Notes under the pieces: generated by a model
Databases searched by the model: none
Told to the model about the DNA's origin: nothing
What the model saw: only the letters and a program-made list of their open reading frames with translations
Position numbers and translations under genes: made by a program
Assembly (NCBI RefSeq): GCF_000236925.1
Contig: NC_016941.1
Coordinates: 2,118,539 to 2,182,538, forward strand
Reading direction: 5' to 3'
Origin: Staphylococcus argenteus
GTDB taxonomy: Bacteria > Bacillota > Bacilli > Staphylococcales > Staphylococcaceae
DNA length: 64,000 bases
Part shown: piece by piece, positions 1 through 10,685 of the stretch
How the letters are laid out: each line of letters opens with the position of its first letter
Position numbering within the stretch: the stretch's first letter is position 1

Positions 1-678
1 TGGACCAGAACCAGTAAATGACATCATACGAACTTTCGGGTGTTCAGACAATGGATTACCTACACCAGCACCATCACCATTCACAAGGTTAAATACCCCT
101 TTAGGAACACCAACCTTATCAAATATTTCCGCTAAAATAACTGCTGCAAATGGTGTTTCTTCAGAAGGTTTAAGTACCACTGGACTACCCGCTGCAAATG
201 CTGCTGCTAACTTTAATGACGTTTGATTCGTCGGGAAATTCCATGGTGTAATTAAACCTGATACACCAATACCTTCTTTAACAACTAAATCATCTCCACG
301 ACGTTCTTCAAATTCAAAAGTATTCAGAGCATCTCTTGCTGCAACAAAATGATTTAACCCCATTTGATAATGAACACGTTCAGATAATGATAGTGGTGCA
401 CCTAGTTCATCTGTAATTGCTTGTACAATGTCATCTTTTCTATTTTCATATTCTTTTACAATTTTATCTAGCAGTTCTTGTCTTTCTTTTACAGGCATAT
501 GACGGAATTCTAAATAAACACTGTCAGCCGCCTCAACTGCTCTATCTACATCTTCTTTATTTCCTTTTGCAACTTTACCAATTACTTCTTCAGTTGCTGG
601 ATTTATAACTTCTATCGTTTCATTACTATTACTGTTAACCCATTCACCATTAATATATTGCTTTGTATAGTCTCTCAT
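1..678 (-). CDS. Aldehyde dehydrogenase, NAD(P)-dependent (partial, C-terminus outside window)
   Basis: This is the first ~226 residues of an aldehyde dehydrogenase of roughly 475 residues; the rest lies beyond the window edge. The start ATG at 678 is preceded by TTGAGGAGTGAAAGAATA, a good ribosome binding site. Family motifs visible are the cofactor-binding TPWNFP, then KPSEETPF, and SFTGSG at the edge, which is the Rossmann-fold segment before the catalytic Glu and Cys (not in the window). Enzymes of this family oxidise an aldehyde to its carboxylate in the cytoplasm. The substrate cannot be told from this half. It is monocistronic as far as seen, with a gap to the HxlR regulator upstream. 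Confidence 0.9.
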   Translation of the reverse strand, partial: MRDYTKQYINGEWVNSNSNETIEVINPATEEVIGKVAKGNKEDVDRAVEAADSVYLEFRHMPVKERQELLDKIVKEYENRKDDIVQAITDELGAPLSLSERVHYQMGLNHFVAARDALNTFEFEERRGDDLVVKEGIGVSGLITPWNFPTNQTSLKLAAAFAAGSPVVLKPSEETPFAAVILAEIFDKVGVPKGVFNLVNGDGAGVGNPLSEHPKVRMMSFTGSGP

Positions 679-912
679 TATTCTTTCACTCCTCAAGAAT
701 GATTTGTATGTTATTTATCCGTAATGCACACGATATAAACATTACATTTCACTATGATACGCTTCCCTTTTGATTCTTCAAAATAAAATGACTTAGATTT
801 TTAAATCAGATAAACTTCTTTTGAAAATAAAAAACTATTCTCCAATCATCGTATTTAAAACGATAACTAGAAAATAGTTTAATAAGAAAAATTATATTTA
901 TAAATTACGATT

Positions 913-1251
913 TTATTTAGCAGTACGTTGATCTGTTAATTCTACGTATGTTTGCGCCCATGCTTCAATTGGATGTAAGGCATCTGCTAACGCTTGACCT
1001 TTTTCAGTCAAAACATAAATAATTTGTACTGGACTCGTAGAAATGATTTGTTTTTCTACTAACTCCCATTGTGCAAGCTCTGATAATTTAAGGCTTAATG
1101 CACGCGGGGTTATAGTTTTCAAATCTCTTTTCATATCGGAAAAGTGTGCTGAACAGTCATTACATCTTGAGAGATAATTAATGATTAATCCATTCCAACT
1201 TCTACCAAGTATTTTAAAAGTTTCTTCGAGATACGGACATACTTCCATCAT
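913..1251 (-). CDS. HxlR-family winged-helix transcriptional regulator
   Basis: Small 112-residue HxlR/YodB-type regulator: N-terminal CPYLEETFKILGRSW with the family's conserved Cys, then the winged helix (TPRALSLKLSELAQWELV) and the wing (YVLTEKGQAL). There are further cysteines in CNDCSAHF. HxlR proteins are dimeric repressors or activators that often sense electrophiles or disulfide stress through the N-terminal Cys. I chose ATG 1251, because the GTG at 1257 is itself part of the likely ribosome binding site AGAGGTG. It lies between the aldehyde dehydrogenase gene and murZ, all on the minus strand. Control of the dehydrogenase is possible but is only an inference from proximity. Confidence 0.85.
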   Translation of the reverse strand: MMEVCPYLEETFKILGRSWNGLIINYLSRCNDCSAHFSDMKRDLKTITPRALSLKLSELAQWELVEKQIISTSPVQIIYVLTEKGQALADALHPIEAWAQTYVELTDQRTAK

Positions 1252-1336
1252 CTTCACCTCTCATCAAAAAATTAGAATGTAAATTAACACCCTTTTTAAA
1301 CTTAGTATAATTATTATACCACAAAATAACAATAAT

Positions 1337-2596
1337 CTATACAGTTTCTGTCCAAATGTCAGCGCCTAAAGCTTTTAGATGTTCTACAATATCCGTATAA
1401 CCTCTATAAATATGTTTTACATTGTAAATTGTTGTAACACCTTCTGCAATTAAGCCAGCAATAATTAAGCATGCACCAGCTCTTAAGTCACTCGCATAAA
1501 CTTCAGCACCGTGTAAAGTTGACGGTTTGATAGTTGCAGTACCTTCATCAACTTCAATATTAGCTCCCATACGTTTTAATTCTTCTACATGTTTAAATCG
1601 TTCAGGATAGATTGTATCCGTTACAAATGACGGACCATTAGCCATAAATAGCAATGGTGTAATCGGTTGTTGTAAATCTGTCGCAAATCCTGGATAAACT
1701 AAAGTCTTAATATCTACAAATTGATAAGGTGCATTGTTATTAATACGAAGTCTTTCATCTTGTACATCTACATTGACACCTAATTCACTAAACTTAGCAG
1801 TTAATGTTTCGACATGTTTAGGTACAATATTATTTAAAATTATATTTTCACCGCATGCCGCAGCAATACACATATATGTACCCGCTTCGATTCGATCAGG
1901 TATCACTTGATACTCAGACCCATGTAATTTCTCTACACCAGTTATCTTAATTGTTGATGTACCTGCACCTTTAATATTGGCTCCCATACTTGTTAAGAAA
2001 TTAGCAACATCGACAACTTCTGGCTCTTTTGCAGCATTTTCGATTACGGTTTGCCCAGTTGCATAGACTGCTGCTAACATGATATTAATTGTTGCACCTA
2101 CACTTACCATGTCTAAAAAGATGTGTGCACCTTTCAATTCTTTAGCTTCAATTTTCATAGATATTGCGCTTGATTCGTCAATTTCAGCTCCCAAAGCTTT
2201 AAATCCTTTAATATGTTGATCGATTGGACGTGGCCCAAGCGGACACCCTCCAGGCAACCCAATTACACATTTTTTAAAGCGCCCTAACATAGCTCCCATC
2301 ATATAATATGAAGCACGTAATGATTCAACTTTATTATTAGGTAGCACAGCATTTTTTATTTCAGTTGTATCTACTTCTAACTCAGTACCTTCCAATGTAG
2401 CTTTAATATTTAAATCTTCTAATAAACTTACTAACGTTTTAACATCAGAGATTTGTGGTAATCCTTCTAGTTTCACATGTCCTTGAGCTAATAATGTTGC
2501 AGGAATGATAGCTACAGCACTGTTTTTCGCACCACTGATATTAACTTCCCCATTCAGCGTGCGTCCACCTCTTATTTTTATTACCTCTTGAGCCAT
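1337..2596 (-). CDS. murZ: UDP-N-acetylglucosamine 1-carboxyvinyltransferase 2 (MurZ/MurA2)
   Basis: Cytoplasmic enzyme for the first committed step of peptidoglycan synthesis: it transfers enolpyruvate from PEP to UDP-GlcNAc and is the target of fosfomycin. The 419-residue length is normal. Visible features are the N-terminal [20 protein letters not shown] segment and the loop [12 protein letters not shown], whose Cys is the catalytic residue alkylated by fosfomycin. S. aureus has two paralogues. I assign murZ because the gene sits next to fba, the usual place of the second copy. The ribosome binding site is AAAGGAGATAAATGAT before ATG 2596. It is transcribed alone, with a promoter somewhere in the AT-rich 2.6-2.9 kb gap. 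Confidence 0.95.
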   Translation of the reverse strand: MAQEVIKIRGGRTLNGEVNISGAKNSAVAIIPATLLAQGHVKLEGLPQISDVKTLVSLLEDLNIKATLEGTELEVDTTEIKNAVLPNNKVESLRASYYMMGAMLGRFKKCVIGLPGGCPLGPRPIDQHIKGFKALGAEIDESSAISMKIEAKELKGAHIFLDMVSVGATINIMLAAVYATGQTVIENAAKEPEVVDVANFLTSMGANIKGAGTSTIKITGVEKLHGSEYQVIPDRIEAGTYMCIAAACGENIILNNIVPKHVETLTAKFSELGVNVDVQDERLRINNNAPYQFVDIKTLVYPGFATDLQQPITPLLFMANGPSFVTDTIYPERFKHVEELKRMGANIEVDEGTATIKPSTLHGAEVYASDLRAGACLIIAGLIAEGVTTIYNVKHIYRGYTDIVEHLKALGADIWTETV

Positions 2597-2983
2597 ATCA
2601 TTTATCTCCTTTGTTCATTACTTTTTAAAATTTTGCATTATTAGCATTATAAATTAATTTTACTTTATTTGTAAAATAGTTTATTTTAACCGTTAAATTT
2701 GTCTCTCTCTATTTACCATTGATTAATAACTAATAATTTACCTTTACTAATATATGATGTTCGTACCCACTTGACCATGGTCTAAAGTCTGATTATTTGA
2801 TTGAATTTTGACATTATTATGACAATCCATTCAATTTTAATTTTACAACTAACGTATACACTACTATTTCAATGAATGTATAATTTTCTTTTTAATTATA
2901 GCACAAATCATTTTTGTCATATCCCACTCTTTTTGTAAAATCATTTTAAAGTAAAAAAGACTTCTTTATGACTTTCACAGCAT

Positions 2984-3021
2984 AAAAAAGAAGCAAACAT
3001 TAATCTGTCTGCTTCTTTTTA
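2984..3021 (-). terminator. Rho-independent terminator of fba
   Basis: The inverted repeat AAAAAGAAGCA...TGCTTCTTTTT lies 45 bp after the fba stop. In the minus direction the stem is followed by a T run. The rest of the 2597-3066 gap is AT-rich DNA holding only the presumed murZ promoter; I see no other gene there. Confidence 0.8.
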
Positions 3022-3066
3022 AATTAATATCCCTACGTTATTAATAATTTTAAAACTAAATATTAA

Positions 3067-3927
3067 TTATTTAGCACGGTTAGAAGTACCGAACTCTTTG
3101 ATTTTACCTTTAACTGTTTCTTTGATAGCTTCGCGAGCTGGTCCTAAGTATTTACGAGGATCGTAAACTTCTTTGTCGTTATTTAAAACGTCACGAACTG
3201 CTTTAGCTGAAGCGATTTGGTTTTCAGTATTTACGTTAATTTTAGCTGTACCAAATGGAATAGCTTTTTGAATATCTTTTGTTGGGATACCAGTACCACC
3301 ATGTAATACTAATGGTAAACCAGTTGATAAACCAATTTCTTCCATTTCTTTGAAACCTAATTTAGGTTCACCTTTGTATGGTCCATGTACAGAACCAAGT
3401 GCAGGTGCTAATGCATCGATACCAGTTTTTTCAACTAGTTCTTGACATTCTTTAGGGTCAGCATAAATGATGCCATCTGCTACAACATCGTCTTCTTGTC
3501 CGCCTACAGTACCTAATTCAGCTTCTACAGAAACACCTTTTTCGTGTGCGTATTCAACAACTTTTTTAGTAGTTGCTACGTTTTCTTCAAATGGGCTATG
3601 TGAAGCATCGATCATTACTGATGTGAAACCAGCATCGATAGCTTCTTTACATTTTTCAAAGCTTGAACCGTGGTCTAAATGAATAGCTACAGGAATAGTG
3701 ATGTTTAAGTCATGCATTAAACCTTCAACCATTTTAACAATTGTGTAGAAACCGCTCATATAACGAGCAGCACCTTCAGAAACACCTAAAATTACAGGTG
3801 CATTTTCTTCTTGTGAAGCTTCTAAAATTGCTTGAGTAAATTCTAGGTTATTAATATTGTATTGACCTACCGCATAACCATTTTCTTTTGCATCAATTAA
3901 CATTTCTTTCATTGAAACTAAAGGCAT
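3067..3927 (-). CDS. fba: Class II (metal-dependent) fructose-1,6-bisphosphate aldolase
   Basis: Glycolytic and gluconeogenic enzyme interconverting fructose-1,6-bisphosphate with dihydroxyacetone phosphate and glyceraldehyde-3-phosphate. The 286-residue length and zinc-binding histidines fit class II: HLDHGSS in the N-terminal half, [13 protein letters not shown], then GSVHGPYKG and LVLHGGTG. The open frame extends 24 codons upstream, but [10 protein letters not shown] at 3927 is the start because AAGGAGGAACTTTC precedes it at good spacing. Order fba / DUF2529 / pyrG / rpoE resembles Bacillus subtilis fbaA-ywjG-pyrG-rpoE, although the DUF2529 gene here is on the opposite strand. A match to the CcpA cre consensus lies upstream at 4054-4069. 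Confidence 0.95.
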
Positions 3928-4053
3928 GAAAGTTCCTCCTTGAGTGCTTGTGCACATATTTTTCAAAGTAATTATATCAAAAAAATAGCGCCAATGCATT
4001 GAAATACTGCATATTAAATGTGTATTTTTTGAAAAATGCGATAGTTATAATAA

Positions 4054-4069
4054 ATGCAAACGTATACAT
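4054..4069. promoter_or_regulatory. Candidate CcpA catabolite-responsive element (cre)
   Basis: ATGCAAACGTATACAT fits the cre consensus WTGNAARCGNWWWCAW at every position. It lies in the divergent region between fba (minus) and the DUF2529 gene (plus), so it could act on either. Found by eye; binding not shown. Confidence 0.5.
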
Positions 4070-4144
4070 TATTATGCAATTTAAGTCATTGCATAATATG
4101 TGCCCATTAATTACAATATTTTATAAGTAGATTGGAGGATAAAG

Positions 4145-4666
4145 ATGTCAAAAATCTTAAACACACAATTAATAGGAATCTTTAATAGATTAGAAAAACA
4201 ATCTTTAGAAATTCAAATGGGAGCACAATGCTTAGTACAAGCAATTGGCGGTGAAGGTTATGTCTATGTAAAAGGATATGATGACTTACAATTTTTCGAA
4301 AACTTTGTTCTATATAGTGACGAAAGATTAAAGTCTAGCCGTAAACTTGAGTCACTTAATAGCTTCAAGGACATTGATTCAACTGATCGTGTATTTTTAT
4401 TTGCACCATTCTATTCGGAACAAGTTGCAAATGATATTCAAAAACTTATCGATTTAGATATTGATATTGTCTTAATTAGCAACAAACCTAAAACAGATGA
4501 CTTTCCTGATTATCTCGTTCATTTTATTGATTTATCTACACCAAGGCCAATTGTCTACACTGAAGATTACGATAAAATTGTGCAACCTCATGCAATGGCG
4601 TTTAATTACGTATATTATGATATTTATACACAAATGATTGAAATGACGAGAGATTTAGAATTATAA
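4145..4666 (+). CDS. DUF2529 family protein (YwjG-like)
   Basis: A 173-residue cytoplasmic protein of the DUF2529 family. The B. subtilis relative ywjG sits beside fbaA and pyrG, as here. The sequence starts MSKILNTQLIGIFNRLEKQ and has an internal Rossmann/SIS-like pattern (DRVFLFAPFYSEQVANDI, then IDIVLISNKP), suggesting binding of a phosphorylated or sugar ligand, but no function is established. A ribosome binding site TTGGAGG lies 9 bases before ATG. It faces away from fba and converges on pyrG; both share the hairpin at 4756-4795. Confidence 0.8.
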   Translation: MSKILNTQLIGIFNRLEKQSLEIQMGAQCLVQAIGGEGYVYVKGYDDLQFFENFVLYSDERLKSSRKLESLNSFKDIDSTDRVFLFAPFYSEQVANDIQKLIDLDIDIVLISNKPKTDDFPDYLVHFIDLSTPRPIVYTEDYDKIVQPHAMAFNYVYYDIYTQMIEMTRDLEL

Positions 4667-4755
4667 ATACTCGTTCTTTGCCACCCTCTTTCAAGACATG
4701 TACTGTTTATATATGTCATTTATCATTTTATTAAATTATTCATCATTAAAATTAA

Positions 4756-4795
4756 AGCCGTTACCTTCACAAATGATAATGTGGAAGTAACGGCT
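4756..4795. terminator. Bidirectional terminator between DUF2529 gene and pyrG
   Basis: A long stem AGCCGTTACcTTCACA / TGTGgAAGTAACGGCT with an 8-base loop. Read on the minus strand it is followed by TTTAATTTT (end of pyrG). On the plus strand it is followed by CTTTATAT (end of the DUF2529 gene). Confidence 0.8.
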
Positions 4796-4840
4796 CTTTA
4801 TATCAAAATTTTAAGTATTTACTTATGTTTATGATTCTTT

Positions 4841-6466
<1,626 letters not shown>

Positions 6467-6672
6467 TTATTAAAGGGAATGCTTCCTCATCAATTGTAAA
6501 AATTACGCAAAACATAACTTTAACGTTAGCAATTTCACATTAAGTGTCTATCGTTTTTATCATTAAACATAGTTACACGTTAACTAACTTTTCATGTTAT
6601 GTCGCTATGTATATCATTTACAACTTTGATTTTTGCGTTATCATTTCTTGATTTACTCAATTAAATAAAAAA

Positions 6673-6742
6673 ACGCTCCCTCTCACAAATTCTGTAAGGG
6701 GAGCGTATAAATTTTATACACGTGTCCTATTTAAAGGAGCCC
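6673..6742 (-). promoter_or_regulatory. pyrG leader: CTP-sensing reiterative-transcription attenuator
   Basis: The predicted transcript starts with GGGCTCC at 6742. About 36 nt later comes the strong hairpin ACGCTCCCC...GGGAGCGT (6706-6673) followed by TTTTTTTA. In B. subtilis pyrG, low CTP makes polymerase stutter after GGG, adding extra G residues that pair with the C/U-rich 5' strand of the terminator stem and prevent termination. All parts are here: the GGGC start, the CUCCCCUU 5' stem strand, and a U-tailed terminator. The same hairpin would also end rpoE readthrough. The mechanism is taken from the family; the sites are seen. Confidence 0.8.
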
Positions 6743-6749
6743 GAATAAA

Positions 6750-6777
6750 ATTTTATCATCTTTCAACTAAAAGTCAA
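6750..6777 (-). promoter_or_regulatory. pyrG sigma-A promoter
   Basis: On the minus strand: -35 TTGACT (6777-6772), 17-bp spacer, -10 TAAAAT (6755-6750), then seven bases to the GGG start at 6742. It lies immediately after the rpoE stop codon. Confidence 0.8.
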
Positions 6778-6785
6778 ACAAAAAA

Positions 6786-7316
6786 TTAATCGTTGAAGTC
6801 TTCTTCGTCTTCAAACACTTCTTCGTCTTCGTCTAGTTCATCTTCATCTTCTTCAATGACTATATCAGAATGATTGATTTCTTCTTCAACCTGCTCGTCT
6901 TCTGGATCATTTAGTTCTTCTTGATCATCTGTTTGAGCTGGAATATCATCGTCGTCATCCATTTCATCTTCGCCCAATAATTTTAAGTTTTGATCTTCTT
7001 CATCATCCGCATCCAAAATATCGAATTTTTGAATAGTTGGTGCGATTTTCTCTTCAATATCATCTACTGAATACCAATCACGTAATCCCCATAAATTTTC
7101 TCCAACATTTAAAAAACGACCATCTGTGTTTAAATCTGTGTAAAATTGTACAACACGATTTTCAATTTCTTCGTACTCATAATCACCTAACGCTCTAAAC
7201 TCATCGATGATATCATATAAGTTCATTGTTTCGCCTTTATCATTCAATAATGTATAAGCCATATCGATAAATGATTTTTCATCAACCATTTGTTTAGTAT
7301 AATCTTGAATTTTCAT
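6786..7316 (-). CDS. rpoE: DNA-directed RNA polymerase delta subunit
   Basis: A 176-residue Gram-positive RNA polymerase accessory subunit, which promotes polymerase recycling and affects sensitivity to initiating NTP levels. The N-terminal ~95 residues form the winged-helix HARE-HTH domain ([22 protein letters not shown]...NLWGLRDWY). The C-terminal half is almost entirely Asp/Glu and disordered ([19 protein letters not shown]). The ribosome binding site AAAGGAAG is about 10 bases before ATG. Placement just upstream of pyrG is conserved in Firmicutes. Confidence 0.95.
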
Positions 7317-7427
7317 TGCCCAATACTTCCTTTCGAAGGATATAATCTAAATTTATACGTCTGAATTCATTTATATATAGTAACAAAACTAAATTATAAA
7401 TGACAATATCATATTTCGCAATCACTG

Positions 7428-8288
7428 TTAGTAATTTAAATATTTTTCAAAAACTACATAATCTTCAGTTTGTTCTATTTCAACAAAATTACTATTAATA
7501 CAAAGTGGTTTAAAATCGTTATTTTCCCCAAACAAAATCATTGATATAACATTAAGATTATCATAGTTTTTTCTTAAGTAAGTAGGCAATTGTCTGAGTG
7601 CGCTAGAACCAATACCATTAAATCGATAAGATTTATCCACTTCAATTGCTGCAATATTCATGCGTTGTCCGATTTGCTCTAAAGCAATAAAACCAACCTT
7701 TTGACCATCAATCATTAAATTGATGATATGTACATTAGTCACTTCAGAACGACTTTCCGCTTCAAGTTTCAAAGAAGAAACATGCTTCGAATCTAAATCT
7801 AAATAGTATAATCGTTCTTTACCAATTGGTCCTTCTTCTTTAGTCGCTGTATGCATAAACCCAGCACGTTCATACAAATTCCAAGCACTATCATTTTCAG
7901 CATCTACAACCAAATATAAGTGATTAAAATCAGGAAATAATCCTTGAACGTATTGTGGCAATGACATCATTATCTTAGTACCGTAGCCATAGCCCTGATA
8001 TTTTTCATTTATAGATAATGAACGAATATATACGACGTTTTCAGGTGTGTCATAACCTTCATGTTGATAATATCGATGTAATACGAAAAATCCAACGACG
8101 TCATTTTGATCATTAATAGCTACATTAGCAATCCTATCAGTATCCTCAATTGCATCATCAACAACATCTTTAGGTAAAGATGAGTATATTTGCTGTCTTT
8201 CATTTAACTCAAATTCATTAATATCTGAACGATATTGTTCTTCAAATACTTTTAATGTAATACCTTCAAAATATAGTTCTTTAGTCAT
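7428..8288 (-). CDS. GNAT-family acetyltransferase, two GNAT-like domains
   Basis: A 286-residue protein with two tandem GNAT folds. The first (residues ~1-165) has the acetyl-CoA loop region YIRSLSINEKYQGYGYGTKIM followed by NDSAWNLYERAGF. The second (~175-286) is shorter, with IAAIEVDKSYRFNGIGSSAL. The first domain looks catalytically complete; the second has a weaker CoA-binding loop and may be structural. I moved the start in to ATG 8288 (MTKELYFEG) because AGGGG precedes it; the upstream 14 codons lack a ribosome binding site. Substrate unknown. It is a single gene on the minus strand, apart from rpoE by ~110 bp. Confidence 0.8.
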   Translation of the reverse strand: MTKELYFEGITLKVFEEQYRSDINEFELNERQQIYSSLPKDVVDDAIEDTDRIANVAINDQNDVVGFFVLHRYYQHEGYDTPENVVYIRSLSINEKYQGYGYGTKIMMSLPQYVQGLFPDFNHLYLVVDAENDSAWNLYERAGFMHTATKEEGPIGKERLYYLDLDSKHVSSLKLEAESRSEVTNVHIINLMIDGQKVGFIALEQIGQRMNIAAIEVDKSYRFNGIGSSALRQLPTYLRKNYDNLNVISMILFGENNDFKPLCINSNFVEIEQTEDYVVFEKYLNY

Positions 8289-8720
8289 ATATTTAACCCC
8301 TATCTCTTTATATATGAAACGTAACCCCATATTATTTTACCGATTATTGCAACTCGATACCATTATTTACCCTACATCTTTCTTATTATTGATTGATACA
8401 CTTTTTAATTTTAAAATTAATTGGAACTACTTCATTGACTATCATATAATTTCAAACATGCTTTATTCCCCTTGTTCATATAAAGCGATATACCTGCCCA
8501 CTCACTGTATATAGAAAATGTTTAAAAGTAATTTCTTCCCACTTAAAAAACATAAAATTATGACACATTACATGTATGTTTGTCATTTTATTGCTAAACG
8601 CTTACAATTTTGAAATATTAAGGTATCAATTTTGTAAATAGTAGTTATTTCCACTTGTTTTTTAGTAATTTTACTATACTATTATTTAAGGATATATATT
8701 AATGACGAGGTGGGAATCCT
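8289..8720. other. Intergenic region with a 27-bp dyad
   Basis: No credible gene. At 8560-8586 there is an imperfect dyad (ATGACACAT, TACATGTA, TGTTTGTCAT), a possible operator for coaW or the GNAT gene. The coaW promoter should lie around 8620-8690. The sequence is otherwise AT-rich and featureless. Confidence 0.4.
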
Positions 8721-9524
8721 ATGAAAGTTGGCATTGATGCTGGCGGTACACTTATAAAAATCGTTCAAGAGCAAGATAACCAACGCATTTATAAAACTGA
8801 ATTAACTAAAAATATTGATCAAGTTATTGAATGGCTAAATCAACAACAAATTGAAAAGTTAGCTTTAACTGGAGGTAATGCGGGTGTCATCGCTGAAAAC
8901 ATCAATATACCTGCGCAAATATTTGTTGAGTTTGACGCTGCATCTAAAGGTTTAGGTATTTTATTAAAAGAGCAAGGTCATGATATAACTGACTATATTT
9001 TTGCAAATGTCGGTACTGGTACATCACTACATTACTTCGACGGGCATTCGCAACGTCGAGTTGGTGGTATTGGTACGGGAGGCGGCATGATTCAAGGACT
9101 TGGTTATCTACTAAGTCAAATCACTGACTATAAACAATTAACTGACTTGGCGCAACATGGCGATCGTAACACCATCGATTTAAAAGTTAGACATATTTAT
9201 AAAGATACCGAACCTCCAATTCCCGGTGACTTAACCGCAGCTAATTTCGGACATGTACTGCATCATTTAGATGCTGACTTCACAGCAAGTAATAAGTTAG
9301 CAGCCGTAATTGGTGTTGTAGGTGAAGTTGTTACAACAATGGCAATCACAGTTGCACGTGAATTTAAAACTGAAAATATCGTTTACATTGGTTCTTCCTT
9401 TAATAACAACGCATTATTGCGTCAAGTTGTTGAGGACTATACTGTTTTACGTGGTTGCAAACCATACTATGTTGAAAACGGCGCATTTTCAGGTGCCATA
9501 GGGGCATTAAATTTAGGAAAGTAG
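8721..9524 (+). CDS. coaW: Type II pantothenate kinase
   Basis: Phosphorylates pantothenate, the first step of coenzyme A synthesis. The 267-residue length and the ASKHA-fold ATP-binding start [15 protein letters not shown] mark the eukaryotic-like type II enzyme that staphylococci use instead of CoaA. Other motifs are [14 protein letters not shown] and [20 protein letters not shown]. The ribosome binding site is GAGGTGGG. The type II enzyme is known to be insensitive to CoA feedback, fitting organisms that use CoA as their main low-molecular-weight thiol. It is single, with its own terminator. Confidence 0.95.
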   Translation: MKVGIDAGGTLIKIVQEQDNQRIYKTELTKNIDQVIEWLNQQQIEKLALTGGNAGVIAENINIPAQIFVEFDAASKGLGILLKEQGHDITDYIFANVGTGTSLHYFDGHSQRRVGGIGTGGGMIQGLGYLLSQITDYKQLTDLAQHGDRNTIDLKVRHIYKDTEPPIPGDLTAANFGHVLHHLDADFTASNKLAAVIGVVGEVVTTMAITVAREFKTENIVYIGSSFNNNALLRQVVEDYTVLRGCKPYYVENGAFSGAIGALNLGK

Positions 9525-9529
9525 AAAAA

Positions 9530-9580
9530 GACCATTTATATGAGCGTTGCTATAAATAAACGCTATATAAATGGTCTTTG
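9530..9580 (+). terminator. coaW terminator
   Basis: The stem AGACCATTTATATgAGCG / CGCTATATAAATGGTCT is followed by TTGTTTT, starting a few bases after the coaW stop. Confidence 0.85.
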
Positions 9581-9653
9581 TTTTATGTTCTTTGTGTTTT
9601 AGAATACTAATCATTTCAATTATGATTACTCAAGTACTTATAATTCGATTCTA

Positions 9654-10325
9654 TTAAAACGTTAATTCATTTGATAACTTTTGTGCTGATACAATCGTAC
9701 CAACTACACCTGTTTTCAAATCTATAGCGACAGCCTTTTGATCATCTCTAAGTTCATCTAGCCATTCACTAAAGACAGAACCCTCGATTGTAATAAGATC
9801 ACATTCTTCAAAATCTTCATCTCTTACTTTTAATGCTCTGCTTTTTATACTCCATACCGGCATAATATGAGGTCTTTTTTCATCATTATCATTTTCACTA
9901 ATAAGAATGAATTGTTTGCTTCCTTTTTTTGTTAAACCATAGACTTCATCATACTTTGCGACATCTTGCACAAATTCCTTTAATCTGATTTTGTCTAATT
10001 CTGTCATAATTTCTTGTGTCACACTGACCACATTTAATAAATGACCCTCTTCTTCAATCGTTTGATTCATAACTATATGATCTTGTTCATCGAATAAATC
10101 ATCTAATTCATAAGTCGCAAATCTATCAACATCCATTTTAACTACTTTATCAAAAGGAATATCTCGACTTGTTAAAAATGATTCGGCCATATTTTCATCT
10201 GTCCATACGCCTATGTAGTCTTTACTTTTATAATTAAGACGTACTAATTTTTTATTTTTAGAGGCAAAATAAATATATTCATTTATTAATATATCTCTAA
10301 AGAACGAATATGTTTTATAAGACAT
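9654..10325 (-). CDS. DUF2750-like protein, tandem domains
   Basis: A 223-residue soluble protein with two similar halves, which I read as two copies of the DUF2750 fold. Residues ~20-90 contain LNYKSKDYIGVWTDENMAESF and FDKVVKMDVDRF. Residues ~125-215 contain FILISENDNDEKRPHIMPVWS, then ALKVRDEDFEECDLITIEG and WLDELRDDQKAVAIDLKTG. Both repeat the order strand, exposed Trp segment, acidic helix. No enzymatic motif is visible and the function is unknown. ATG 10325 is followed by MSYKTYSFFRDI; the upstream sequence CTTTTG... gives only a weak ribosome binding site (GTGAGGGTCAAGG, ~3 bases away). Confidence 0.65.
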   Translation of the reverse strand: MSYKTYSFFRDILINEYIYFASKNKKLVRLNYKSKDYIGVWTDENMAESFLTSRDIPFDKVVKMDVDRFATYELDDLFDEQDHIVMNQTIEEEGHLLNVVSVTQEIMTELDKIRLKEFVQDVAKYDEVYGLTKKGSKQFILISENDNDEKRPHIMPVWSIKSRALKVRDEDFEECDLITIEGSVFSEWLDELRDDQKAVAIDLKTGVVGTIVSAQKLSNELTF

Positions 10326-10685
10326 CCTTGACCCTCACTTTTCAAAATATGTAATACTTAAAATAGTAAATGACTCCAACATGATAGTCAATGAGACATA
10401 TCTCGAGTTCAATTTAATGTCATGTTTCCGAGTTAAGAATGATCCCCTTATAAATTAAAGCATAAGCTACTAGGACTTCTTATATTTAATAATACTTACT
10501 ACTTCCAATACCTTTCACTTTTCACTAAAACGAGGATGCCTTCTATCAACTTTTAATAGAAACCATCCACATCTCAATATTTTTATACACAAACATTAAA
10601 ACATTTAACATCATAGGCATTTAAATATTTAGAAAAATTTTCAGTTTATCAATCTTTTAATTGTCTAGATTCGCTACAAGAACTA
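10326..10685. other. Intergenic, no feature seen
   Basis: About 360 bp of AT-rich sequence between the DUF2750-like gene and the end of the ATP-grasp gene. I found no open frame with a ribosome binding site and no strong hairpin with a T run. Confidence 0.4.

Noticed and set aside
8314..8514. 66-codon plus-strand frame upstream of coaW
   Set aside because: Overlaps the 5' end of the GNAT frame on the other strand, has no ribosome binding site, and ends well before coaW.
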